Assembly (NCBI GenBank): GCA_009919445.1
Contig: RGBY01000166.1
Span: 1 to 5,581 of the forward strand
Origin: Planctomycetia bacterium
GTDB taxonomy: Bacteria; Planctomycetota; Planctomycetia; Pirellulales; UBA1268
Reading direction: 5' to 3'
Length of the DNA stretch: 5,581 nucleotides
Both the position numbers and the translations under genes were made by a program. The notes under the pieces were generated by a model. That model made no database searches and was not told the DNA's origin. It saw nothing but the letters and a program-made list of their open reading frames with translations. Below, in pieces: positions 1-5,534 of this stretch (positions are counted from its first letter, which is position 1; every line of letters starts with the position of its first letter).

Positions 1-519
1 CGGATTGAGCGAACTGGTTTTGGGCAGTTTTTGTTCAATGACTGGCGGTTCAAGGAAGACGGTTCCCCCGATCCTCAGTTCGAGTTGAATCGGCCCGAGG
101 CTGAAGGAGCCACCATCCTTCTGGCCCGCCGGAACTTTGGCTGTGGCTCAAGTCGAGAGCATGCTCCTTGGGCGCTTGCAGACTACGGCTTTCGGGCCGT
201 CATCGCCCCAACATTTGCTGACATCTTCTATTCCAACTGCTTTTCCAACGGAATCTTGCCGGTTCGGCTTACCGAGGACGACGTGGAGGAGCTTTTCCGG
301 CGGGCAGCGGCTGCTGAGGGGCACTACCGGCTACGGATAGACCTCAACGACTGCAGCCTCACCGATGATGCAGGCTTTACCCGTTCATTTGAGGTGGAGC
401 CTTTCCGGCAGCGGTGCCTGCTTGAAGGTCTCGATAATATTTCGCTGTCGATGCAGCACACCGATGCCATTGCCGCCTGGGAGTCAGCCCACGGGCTCGA
501 GCCGGTTGTCGGCAGCTGA
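1..519 (+). CDS. leuD: 3-isopropylmalate dehydratase small subunit, 5'-truncated
   Basis: This is the small subunit of isopropylmalate isomerase, which with LeuC converts 2-isopropylmalate to 3-isopropylmalate in cytoplasmic leucine synthesis. The reading frame is open from base 1 and gives 172 residues. It begins RIERTGFGQFLFNDWRF, which lines up with about residue 33 of the 201-residue E. coli LeuD, so roughly 32 N-terminal residues lie outside the window. The TTG at position 31 is internal and is not the start. The substrate-loop signature GCGSSREHAPWAL is at in-window residues 47-59, followed by DYGFRAVIAPTFADIFY and, near the end, GLDNISLSMQHTDAIAAWE, all typical of LeuD. The small subunit carries no iron-sulphur ligands, as expected. 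leuC probably lies just upstream, outside the window. A stem-loop 45 bases after the stop probably ends the transcript. Identification is very secure. Confidence 0.97.
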   Translation, partial: RIERTGFGQFLFNDWRFKEDGSPDPQFELNRPEAEGATILLARRNFGCGSSREHAPWALADYGFRAVIAPTFADIFYSNCFSNGILPVRLTEDDVEELFRRAAAAEGHYRLRIDLNDCSLTDDAGFTRSFEVEPFRQRCLLEGLDNISLSMQHTDAIAAWESAHGLEPVVGS

Positions 520-563
520 GCCCTACTTGTCGAAGTGGCTGATGGGCGGTGGGGTTGCCCGAT

Positions 564-600
564 GCCTGCTGGCTCAGTCGAGTTTGCAGCAGGCCATTTT
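564..600 (+). terminator. Stem-loop with T-rich tail after leuD
   Basis: Positions 564-571 (GCCTGCTG) and 587-594 (CAGCAGGC) form a perfect 8-bp stem. Inside it CTC (573-575) can pair with GAG (580-582). The run CATTTT follows at 595-600. This fits a rho-independent terminator for the leu transcript, though the T tract is short. It ends just before the ribosome binding site of the next gene, so it could also limit read-through into that gene. No promoter for that gene is evident between the two. Confidence 0.5.
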
Positions 601-602
601 CT

Positions 603-610
603 AGAAGGAG
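603..610 (+). promoter_or_regulatory. Ribosome binding site of the TPR gene
   Basis: AGAAGGAG lies 8 bases before the GTG at 619. It decides the start: the longer frame from ATG 535 has no such site, and its extra 28 codons run through the leuD stem-loop. Confidence 0.75.
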
Positions 611-618
611 CAAGCACG

Positions 619-939
619 GTGAGTACCAAGCGGCAGAAGATCGAAGCCATGCTCAAGGATGAGCCGGATGATGTCTTCCTGCGGTATAGCCTTGCCCTGC
701 TGATGGAAGCAGATGGCGAGTGGGAAGCGGCCATTGATCTCCTGCAGGTGCTTGCTCGGGGTGAGCCGCCCTATGTGCCGGCCTACCAGATGGCTGCCCA
801 GCATCTGGTGAAGTATGGCCAGCCGGAAGATGCCCGTCGGGCGCTTCGGGAGGGCATTGAAGAAGCCCGGCGGCAGAGCCTCACGCATGCTGCCGGTGAA
901 ATGGCAGAACTGCTTATGTCGCTAGGCGACTCACCGTAA
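619..939 (+). CDS. Small tetratricopeptide-repeat protein
   Basis: This is a 106-residue, all-helical protein starting at GTG. It begins STKRQKIEAMLKDEPDD. Residues 17-50 and 51-84 fit two TPR units (RYSLALLMEADGEWEAAIDL, then AYQMAAQHLVKYGQPEDARR), and a capping helix follows (AAGEMAELLMSLGD). TPRs are protein-binding scaffolds. There is no signal peptide, membrane segment or catalytic domain, so it probably acts in the cytoplasm, and the partner is unknown. From memory, short TPR proteins beginning this way recur in planctomycetes. It lies 99 bases after leuD on the same strand, but the intervening stem-loop argues against a simple operon. It ends 59 bases from the convergent bioB. The gene call is secure; the function is not known. 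Confidence 0.85.
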   Translation: MSTKRQKIEAMLKDEPDDVFLRYSLALLMEADGEWEAAIDLLQVLARGEPPYVPAYQMAAQHLVKYGQPEDARRALREGIEEARRQSLTHAAGEMAELLMSLGDSP

Positions 940-998
940 ATCAGGCTTGCTGCTAAGAGAGCGGTTACTGCTTGCAGACGCGGCGGAGCTAGCGGGCG
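940..998. other. Convergent intergenic junction
   Basis: These 59 bases separate the stops of the TPR gene and bioB. The only inverted repeat I see is a weak 4-bp GCTA/TAGC pair at about 988-1003, overlapping the bioB stop. I find no convincing bidirectional terminator here. Confidence 0.5.
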
Positions 999-2042
999 TT
1001 AGCCGGCGGTTCCTTCAAAGACGGGCGCGGGCTCGGCAGCCTCTGAGCCCTGAGTGATGGTGAAGCCCATTTCCTCAATCATGCGGTAGTCCGCCTCCGG
1101 CAACTGGCCCTCCGTGGTCAGGTAGTCGCCGACAAAGATTGAGTTGGCAGCGTAGAGCCCTAGCGGCTGGAGGCTGCCGAGGTGAATTTCCCGCCCACCG
1201 GCAATGCGGATCTCGGCCTCCGGATTCACCAGTCTCATCATGGCGAGACCACGCAGGCAATCGCGTGGAGTGAGCTGGTTTGAATGCTCCAGCGGAGTGC
1301 CGTCGATGGCATTGAGGAAGTTGAGAGGAATCGACTCAACCTTCATCTCCCGTAGAGAAAAGGCCATGTCGATCAGGTCAGCAGCGGTCTCACCCATGCC
1401 CATGATGCCGCCGCTACACAGTTGGAGGCCAGCAGACCGGCAGGCCTCCAGCGTGGCCATGCGATCAGCGTACGTGTGTGTGCTGCAGACTTCGTTGTAG
1501 TACCGCTCGCTCGTGTTGAGGTTGTGGTTGACCTTGTCAACGCCGGCGGCGGCAAGCCTGGTGGCCTGTTCAGGAGAGAGCAGGCCCAGGCAGGCGCAGA
1601 CGTTCAGCCCATACTGCTGTTTAATCTGTGGCACGACTGAACAGACAAAGTCAATTTCGCGTTCGCTCGGGCCTCGCGCCGAGATGACAATGCAAAAAGT
1701 CTTTGACTGGCGGTCAGCAGCCAGTTTGGCAGCTTCGAGCAACTTGGGGACGGACAGCAAGTTGTAGCGTGGGATCTCCGCTTCTGACACCTTCGATTGG
1801 GAGCAGTAGCCACAGTCTTCAGGGCAGAGGCCACTTTTGGCATTCATCAAGAAGAACAACTGGACTGTATTGCCAAAGTAACGATGCCTGACCCGGTAGG
1901 CGGCTGCTAACAGATCAAGGATCTCGACATCAGGCGAGGCAAGGATGGCAGCTGCCTCATCCCGGTCGATCGGCCGTCCGGAAAGTACGTCAGTGGCAAG
2001 GCGTTGCCAGGGGGTGCTGGCGAGGGGATCAGCGGCAGTCAT
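999..2042 (-). CDS. bioB: Biotin synthase
   Basis: This is a radical-SAM enzyme that inserts sulphur into dethiobiotin, the last step of biotin synthesis. With the ATG at 2042 it has 347 residues. The cluster motif CPEDCGYC gives C73, C77 and C80 for the [4Fe-4S] centre. The expected ligands of the auxiliary [2Fe-2S] cluster are all present: C117 (FCIVISARG), C149 (VCACLG), C209 (LCSGG) and the arginine R279 (IRIAGGRE). NHNLNTSE and YAANSIFVGDYLTT are further family hallmarks, and the sequence is closer to the Bacillus type than to the E. coli type. I chose 2042 because AAAGGA stands 5 bases before it. An in-frame ATG at 2066 would add 8 residues but has only a weak site. No other bio gene is in the window, so biotin synthesis is scattered here. 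The upstream gap holds stem-loops that may matter for expression. Confidence 0.96.
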   Translation of the reverse strand: MTAADPLASTPWQRLATDVLSGRPIDRDEAAAILASPDVEILDLLAAAYRVRHRYFGNTVQLFFLMNAKSGLCPEDCGYCSQSKVSEAEIPRYNLLSVPKLLEAAKLAADRQSKTFCIVISARGPSEREIDFVCSVVPQIKQQYGLNVCACLGLLSPEQATRLAAAGVDKVNHNLNTSERYYNEVCSTHTYADRMATLEACRSAGLQLCSGGIMGMGETAADLIDMAFSLREMKVESIPLNFLNAIDGTPLEHSNQLTPRDCLRGLAMMRLVNPEAEIRIAGGREIHLGSLQPLGLYAANSIFVGDYLTTEGQLPEADYRMIEEMGFTITQGSEAAEPAPVFEGTAG

Positions 2043-2047
2043 CAGTT

Positions 2048-2053
2048 TCCTTT
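2048..2053 (-). promoter_or_regulatory. Ribosome binding site of bioB
   Basis: AAAGGA on the reverse strand lies 5 bases before ATG 2042. It favours that start over the ATG at 2066. Confidence 0.65.
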
Positions 2054-2142
2054 CGGGCCGGAGCATTCATGAGTACCTGAATGTACCGGTTCAGCTGCTC
2101 AAGCGAAAACGGCAGCATTTTTCAGCGATTCTGGCTGTTCGT

Positions 2143-2169
2143 TGAAAAAACCATCGCTGGACTTTTTCA
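2143..2169 (-). promoter_or_regulatory. Stem-loop in the bioB leader
   Basis: On the reverse strand TGAAAAA (2169-2163) pairs with TTTTTCA (2149-2143). Inside, CCA pairs with TGG around a GCGA loop of the GNRA type, with a small internal loop between the two stems. It sits about 100 bases upstream of bioB. Nearby copies of TTTTTCA and CAGCGAT allow alternative pairings. Whether it is a regulatory leader or chance is unknown. Confidence 0.3.
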
Positions 2170-2174
2170 CCGAA

Positions 2175-2202
2175 GGGGGCATCCCCCGGCAGCGCCAGGG
2201 GG
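2175..2202 (-). repeat. Competing G/C-run inverted repeats
   Basis: CCCCC at 2183-2187 can pair with GGGGG at 2175-2179 (3-base loop). Alternatively it can pair with GGGGG at 2198-2202, extended by GGC/GCC with one bulged base. The two folds exclude each other. No U-run follows on either strand, so this is not a classical terminator. Confidence 0.4.
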
Positions 2203-2235
2203 TTTCCGGGGTGCCGGTCGCCGCTTCCTGTGGCG

Positions 2236-2256
2236 GCAGGCTTTGGCACAGCCTGC
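2236..2256 (-). terminator. Possible terminator stem-loop after the M24 peptidase gene
   Basis: GCAGGCT (2236-2242) and AGCCTGC (2250-2256) form a perfect 7-bp stem with a 7-base loop. It starts about 90 bases beyond the peptidase stop. No U-run follows on the reverse strand, so the terminator role is tentative. The rest of the 303-base gap (2043-2345) holds the stem-loops listed separately and no convincing gene. Confidence 0.35.
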
Positions 2257-2345
2257 GGAGGAGGTCCGGCATGGCCGGGATCGATCCGTGAGCGACTGGC
2301 AGGGGCACCGTGCCGCCAAAACCATGGTGTCTGGTGGTCAGCCGC

Positions 2346-3467
2346 TCAGGGGGTGGTGAGTTCCAGCGGGAAGGGGCTCAGGAGTTCAAGCCCCGTCTCG
2401 GTGACGAGGTAGTCATTTTCGATTCGCATGCCACACTGGAGTTCTGGAGCGTAGAGGGCTGGCTCGACGGCGATGACATCTCCTACTTCAAGCGTGTCAT
2501 CCCAGTTTGGGTTCAGGTGTGGCGTTTCATGAACAGAAAGCCCAATGCCATGCCCGAGATGGCTTGACCAGCTGCCGACGGTGGCCGAGCCAAGCCAGTC
2601 TTCAACCTCGGCGTAGATGTCCCGGCAACGAACTCCGGCTTTCCCACGGCGCTCCACCAGTTCGAGCGCACCGCAGACATGCTGCCAGGCAGCCAGTTGA
2701 CTCTCGGTGGGCTGGCCGTCAACTGACAGTGTTCGGGCATTGTCGGCGAAGTAGCCGCGGTAGGCTGGGCCAAGATCAAGAATGTAAAGCTCGCCCGCCT
2801 GGCAACAGCGGTCGCGTGGCGGCCCTCCACGGACCCCTGAGGCATAGTCATTTCCGGTGCCGGTGAGCATCTCACCGCAGGCCTCAACTGCCGCAGCCTG
2901 AAGTGCCGAAAACATCTCCAGTTCACTGAGGCCGGGTCGGATAATCTCGCGAGCCTTTTGGTACATCGCCTCAGTGGCAGCGATTGCCTGCCTGAGGCAG
3001 GCGACTTCATCGGCATCCTTCTTGCGGCGGCACCGCAGGAGTTCGGGTTCGAGATCGACCAGTTCTGCTTCCTGAAGGAGCTGACTGACGTGAGGGGGAC
3101 AGGCAGAAAACTCGACGCCGACCCGCCCAGCAGCCTTTCTACTGGTGAGCCAGTCAGCCAGGATCGCGGATGAGGCCTCCCGCTGATCGTTGCGGAGGGT
3201 CGATTTCCATTTCGCTTCGTAGGTTCGTACCTCGTCGATTGCCGTTGAGGTCACGGGCTTGTCTGGGCAGATCAGCACCGTCTGGCCGTCAGCACCAAGG
3301 GCTGCCACAGGTGAGAAGCGAAAGTCCCAGCGGAGACCGGTCAGGTATTCAATCGACTCAGGACTCACCACGATGGCGAGGTCGAGGTGAGCCTGTTCCA
3401 TCCAGTCTCTGATTCGTTGCTGACGAATGCGGCAGGCGGCTGGATCAAGAAAAACGGTTCCGTTCAT
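2346..3467 (-). CDS. M24-family metallopeptidase (Xaa-Pro aminopeptidase/dipeptidase type)
   Basis: This cytoplasmic peptidase of 373 residues has the pita-bread fold and most likely removes N-terminal residues next to proline. Residues about 10-130 form the creatinase-type N-terminal domain (SPESIEYLTGLRWDFRFSP). Residues about 145-365 form the catalytic domain. All five metal ligands are visible: D231 (ILDLGPAYRG), D242 (FADNART), H306 (HLGHGIGL), E335 (AVEPALY) and E350 (GMRIENDY). H313 in SVHETPHL is the usual second histidine. No signal peptide is seen. The start at 3467 fits the family's N-terminal helix, but the site before it is poor. The length is short of E. coli PepP (about 440) and close to the PepQ-like or YqhT-like group, so the exact substrate cannot be fixed. 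It lies 90 bases downstream of a small gene on the same strand. Confidence 0.93.
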   Translation of the reverse strand: MNGTVFLDPAACRIRQQRIRDWMEQAHLDLAIVVSPESIEYLTGLRWDFRFSPVAALGADGQTVLICPDKPVTSTAIDEVRTYEAKWKSTLRNDQREASSAILADWLTSRKAAGRVGVEFSACPPHVSQLLQEAELVDLEPELLRCRRKKDADEVACLRQAIAATEAMYQKAREIIRPGLSELEMFSALQAAAVEACGEMLTGTGNDYASGVRGGPPRDRCCQAGELYILDLGPAYRGYFADNARTLSVDGQPTESQLAAWQHVCGALELVERRGKAGVRCRDIYAEVEDWLGSATVGSWSSHLGHGIGLSVHETPHLNPNWDDTLEVGDVIAVEPALYAPELQCGMRIENDYLVTETGLELLSPFPLELTTP

Positions 3468-3523
3468 GGTGGCTGTCCAGGCGGGCGACGGGCAATGCTC
3501 GAAAGCCTACCCGGGGACATGCC

Positions 3524-3549
3524 GCACCGAAACCGTTGGCGTTCGGTGC
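3524..3549 (-). repeat. Perfect 8-bp inverted repeat upstream of the peptidase gene
   Basis: GCACCGAA (3524-3531) and TTCGGTGC (3542-3549) flank a 10-base spacer, 57 bases before the peptidase start and just after the upstream small gene. It could be a stem-loop at the end of that transcript, without a U-run, or an operator for the peptidase gene. Confidence 0.4.
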
Positions 3550-3557
3550 CCGCTGAT

Positions 3558-3905
3558 TCAAGAATCGGTGCCGACAGTGGTATGCAGCACTGCCCGGGAT
3601 GAGTGGAGCCGTTGCCGTCGGTGGGCTCGAGGTGGGGCGGCCATCTGGCCAATAAATTGAACTCGCTGGTCGATCACGTAATCAAGGACCGGTTCGGCCA
3701 TGGGATCATCAGCAGTCTCGGTCTCAGGTGCATCAACCAGAGCGGGAAAAAGGCTGTCGATCGATTCGACCATGATCGCCCGGATCACACAGGCATCTTC
3801 ATCGAGATGCAGAATGTAGTGGTCAGCAGAAAACGGGGCCGTTGTGTCGTCCTGATTGTCTTCTGCAGGCAACAGGCTGAGGGTATCCGTTCGCATCGCT
3901 GGCAT
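3558..3905 (-). CDS. Small acidic protein of unknown function
   Basis: I do not recognise this 115-residue protein. The first 85 residues are acidic and read as genuine protein (ADHYILHLDEDACVIRAIMV, DPMAEPVLDYVIDQRV), with codon choice like the neighbouring genes. The last 30 residues (PPRAHRRQRLHSSRAV and onward) are basic and less convincing. There is no signal peptide, transmembrane segment or known motif. AGAGGA stands 8 bases before ATG 3905, which supports both the gene and its start. It lies 90 bases upstream of the M24 peptidase gene on the same strand and could share its transcript. A 309-base forward-strand frame overlaps it, but lacks a comparable site and reads less like protein. 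Moderate confidence that it is real. Confidence 0.55.
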   Translation of the reverse strand: MPAMRTDTLSLLPAEDNQDDTTAPFSADHYILHLDEDACVIRAIMVESIDSLFPALVDAPETETADDPMAEPVLDYVIDQRVQFIGQMAAPPRAHRRQRLHSSRAVLHTTVGTDS

Positions 3906-3913
3906 GAGTAGTG

Positions 3914-3919
3914 TCCTCT
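3914..3919 (-). promoter_or_regulatory. Ribosome binding site of the small acidic gene
   Basis: AGAGGA on the reverse strand lies 8 bases before ATG 3905. It is the main support for calling this otherwise unrecognised gene. Confidence 0.5.
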
Positions 3920-4073
3920 AATGGAGGCAGGATTCTTGCAGGGAAGGCCATCACCAGGCACGAACGGTGGCAGGGGCGACCGGTCACTGCTCGTGGCTTC
4001 AGGGAAGTAGTGCAGGTGCCGTGCCAAAGCGGATGAAATTCAGGAAAGCCCTACAGCGGGCAGATAGCCTTCT

Positions 4074-4226
4074 CTAATCGTTAGGCTTTTGCACAGGCTT
4101 GGCGGCGTATTTTTCCCAGATGCCCCAGGTGTCGAGGCTGCCCGAAAAGGTCCAAGGGAAATCTGAAAATATTTCAAACCGGTGACGGGGCGGGCCAGAG
4201 CCGTCAGCATTCAGGTGTTGTCGAAG
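4074..4226 (-). pseudogene. Start-less protein-like frame, possible gene remnant
   Basis: A reverse-strand frame stays open for 50 codons, from the TGA at 4229-4227 to the TAG at 4076-4074. It has no ATG, GTG or TTG at its head. Its second half contains FEIFSDFPWTF and LDTWGIWEKYAAKPVQKP, with codons (GAC, CTC, ACC, ATC, GCC, AAG) like the real genes nearby. It overlaps the end of the UVR-family gene. It could be the tail of a gene whose start was lost, a small gene broken by a missing base, or chance. An ATG at 4210 in the neighbouring frame directly follows a TGA (TGAATG) and could be its original start if one base were missing near 4172. The rest of the gap down to 3920 shows nothing I can support. 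Confidence 0.3.
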
Positions 4227-4959
4227 TCATCATGGTGGTCACCGTCTGCCCGTCGGTTTTGGCCACCGGTTGCCGACGTGGTCGGCTGTTCGCGATGCAT
4301 CCGGTCTCGTAACTCGGCTGCCAGTTCACGTACCGGCTGCGGACACCTTCCCGCATTTCACGGAGTCGGCGTACGAGTTCGTCGCTCTCGAACTGATCTT
4401 CGGCGTCATATCTGGCAAAGAGTTCACGAAAGGCCTCCAGGCCGCGGTTGATCTCAGCGATTGCCAATTCAGGACCGTCTTCGTCGAGAGCGGCCAGTGC
4501 CCCAGCCTGAACGCGATGGAAGAGCACAAACGGGCGATATTGTTCGTGGGAAAGCGTCCATTCCTCGTCAGGCGAGTGGTTCCGAACAAAGTCCATAAAT
4601 GCCAGGCTGTGGTCGGCATCCTTCGCCGCCCGCTGGTATTCCCGCAATGACAGCCAGCAGAGACGGCGGTGATAGTACTGGACGAACTCTCGATCTGCTT
4701 CAGCACACTGTTCTTTGGAGAGTTCGAAGCCTTCCCCCTCGCGGATGACCTCGCCCACCAGGTAATCAAAATACGTCTCGGCGCCATGCGGTTTCATGCC
4801 GTCAGGCCGGAGGTCGGTCTCCATTTGTAGTAACCCCATGTCGACCCTCATCTGGATGACCTCTCTGCCATTTCGTGCCTTCACACGGCGGGCATTGACC
4901 TCACCCGGGGTGTAGGTCCAATTCTTCAGAATGGTGTCGATATCTCGAGGAGATGGCAT
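4204..4959 (-). CDS. UVR-motif-family protein (planctomycete type), C-terminus possibly frameshifted
   Basis: As read this is 251 residues from ATG 4959. From memory it resembles proteins annotated 'UvrB/UvrC motif-containing' in planctomycetes. These share an N-terminal domain (DIDTILKNWTYTPGEVNARR, then VIQMRVDMGLLQMETDLRPDG at about 34-54, with PHGAETYFDYL after it) and a helical middle (EFVQYYHRRLCWLSLREYQ, DADHSLAFMDFVRNHSP, then HEQYRPFVLFHRVQ). The middle is TPR-like, and the biochemical role is unknown. There is no signal peptide or membrane segment. The start at 4959 is fixed by GAAGGA 6 bases upstream; GTG 4977 and ATG 4974 lie at or before that site. No UVR motif appears in this frame. 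After residue 210 it turns into an unlikely tail (NWQPSYETGCIANSRPRR), while the neighbouring frame gives ELAAELRDRM, a UVR-like helix, and stops at 4211. A missing base near 4333 would explain this. It lies 131 bases downstream of arfB and has its own promoter. Confidence 0.85.
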   Translation of the reverse strand: MPSPRDIDTILKNWTYTPGEVNARRVKARNGREVIQMRVDMGLLQMETDLRPDGMKPHGAETYFDYLVGEVIREGEGFELSKEQCAEADREFVQYYHRRLCWLSLREYQRAAKDADHSLAFMDFVRNHSPDEEWTLSHEQYRPFVLFHRVQAGALAALDEDGPELAIAEINRGLEAFRELFARYDAEDQFESDELVRRLREMREGVRSRYVNWQPSYETGCIANSRPRRQPVAKTDGQTVTTMMTSTTPEC

Positions 4960-4965
4960 CAGGCG

Positions 4966-4971
4966 TCCTTC
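4966..4971 (-). promoter_or_regulatory. Ribosome binding site of the UVR-family gene
   Basis: GAAGGA lies 6 bases before ATG 4959. It decides that start over GTG 4977 and ATG 4974. Confidence 0.7.
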
Positions 4972-5052
4972 CATCACGGTTGCTACTGTGGAGAAATCTC
5001 CGCTGACGAAGCCTCAGAGGTCTCGTCGAGGCCGCTGATCATTCATTCCTCA

Positions 5053-5061
5053 AGTATAGCA
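5053..5061 (-). promoter_or_regulatory. Extended -10 promoter for the UVR-family gene
   Basis: On the reverse strand TTGCTATACT contains TGnTATACT, one base off the extended -10 consensus. It stands about 94 bases before the start codon, between arfB and the UVR-family gene. No good -35 is found at 17 bases (GTCGAG), which is usual for extended -10 promoters. It implies a leader of about 87 bases. Confidence 0.45.
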
Positions 5062-5078
5062 ATATCGCGGCTGCCCTC

Positions 5079-5096
5079 GACTGAACGACGTCAGTC
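5079..5096 (-). terminator. Stem-loop at the arfB stop codon
   Basis: GACTGA (5079-5084) and TCAGTC (5091-5096) pair around a 6-base loop, and the stop codon of arfB lies in the stem. No U-run follows, so termination is only a suggestion. Confidence 0.25.
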
Positions 5097-5534
5097 TTGC
5101 GGAATACGGCGTCTCAGACGCTTGGTTTCGCTACGCTGTCGTTTAGTTTCCAGGCGGCGACGCCGTGAGCCTAGTGTGGGCTGGGTCGCCTTGCGGGCCT
5201 TAGGCGGGAGGAGGGCTGCGGCAAGCAGGGTAGATAGTTTCGTCAGACAGTCTGCAACATTGCGATGTTGTTCTCGAAACCGCTGGCTGGTGATGACCAG
5301 CTCGCCCGATCGCGTGGCTCGTGTTCCCGCTGCCAGGCGGAGGCGTCTGGCGACCGGGGCGGGAAGAAAATCGGCGTCGCGGAGGTCGAGACGAAGTTCC
5401 GTTTTGGTACTTGTCTTATTGACATGTTGGCCACCCGGCCCCTGGCTGCGAACAAACTGCCACTGCAGGGCATCAGCGGGAATGGTGATGCCACCAATCG
5501 TGATTGCTTTTTTATGAGGAGGCGGGCTTGGCAT
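5091..5534 (-). CDS. arfB: Alternative ribosome-rescue factor B (peptidyl-tRNA hydrolase)
   Basis: This is a 147-residue GGQ protein of the ArfB/YaeJ/ICT1 family. It releases the peptide from ribosomes stalled without a stop codon, by hydrolysing peptidyl-tRNA. The catalytic signature VRSQGPGGQHVNKTSTKTEL is at residues 28-47, with GGQ at 34-36. SGELVITSQRFREQHRN at about 76-92 also matches the family. The codon-recognition domains of RF1/RF2 are absent. The C-terminal ~35 residues are strongly basic (KARKATQPT, then SRRRRLETKRQRS), as needed for the tail that enters the empty mRNA channel. The length is close to the 140 residues of E. coli ArfB. ATG 5534 is the only start in the window. The frame stays open to the right edge and the site before it is poor, so an upstream start outside the window cannot be fully excluded. 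The N-terminus (SPPPHKK) is a few residues longer than in E. coli. Confidence 0.94.
   Translation of the reverse strand: MPSPPPHKKAITIGGITIPADALQWQFVRSQGPGGQHVNKTSTKTELRLDLRDADFLPAPVARRLRLAAGTRATRSGELVITSQRFREQHRNVADCLTKLSTLLAAALLPPKARKATQPTLGSRRRRLETKRQRSETKRLRRRIPQD

Noticed and set aside
535..618. Longer N-terminus for the TPR protein from ATG 535
   Set aside because: The added 28 codons run through the leuD stem-loop and have no ribosome site; GTG 619 has AGAAGGAG at 8 bases.
2066..2110. Sigma-70 promoter just upstream of bioB (TACATT as -10)
   Set aside because: Only four of six bases match and no -35 lies at proper spacing.
2099..2308. 69-codon reverse frame between the peptidase gene and bioB
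   Set aside because: GTG start without a ribosome site, unlikely composition, and it covers several inverted repeats; better read as intergenic.
3464..3652. Reverse frame ending in a TGA that overlaps the peptidase ATG (ATGA)
   Set aside because: The coupling-like overlap is attractive and it could be a shifted end of the acidic protein, but it is rich in Pro, Arg and Ser and reads like a shadow frame; no ribosome site is seen.
3603..3911. 102-codon forward frame opposite the acidic gene
   Set aside because: Antisense to the better supported reverse gene, no clear ribosome site, and it would stand alone on the forward strand.
3785..4027. 80-codon reverse frame upstream of and overlapping the acidic gene
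   Set aside because: TTG start without a site, and most of its length is out of frame over a better gene.
4070..4090. CTAA/TTAG stem followed by TTTT on the forward strand as a terminator
   Set aside because: Only a 4-bp core stem, and no forward gene lies upstream for it to terminate.
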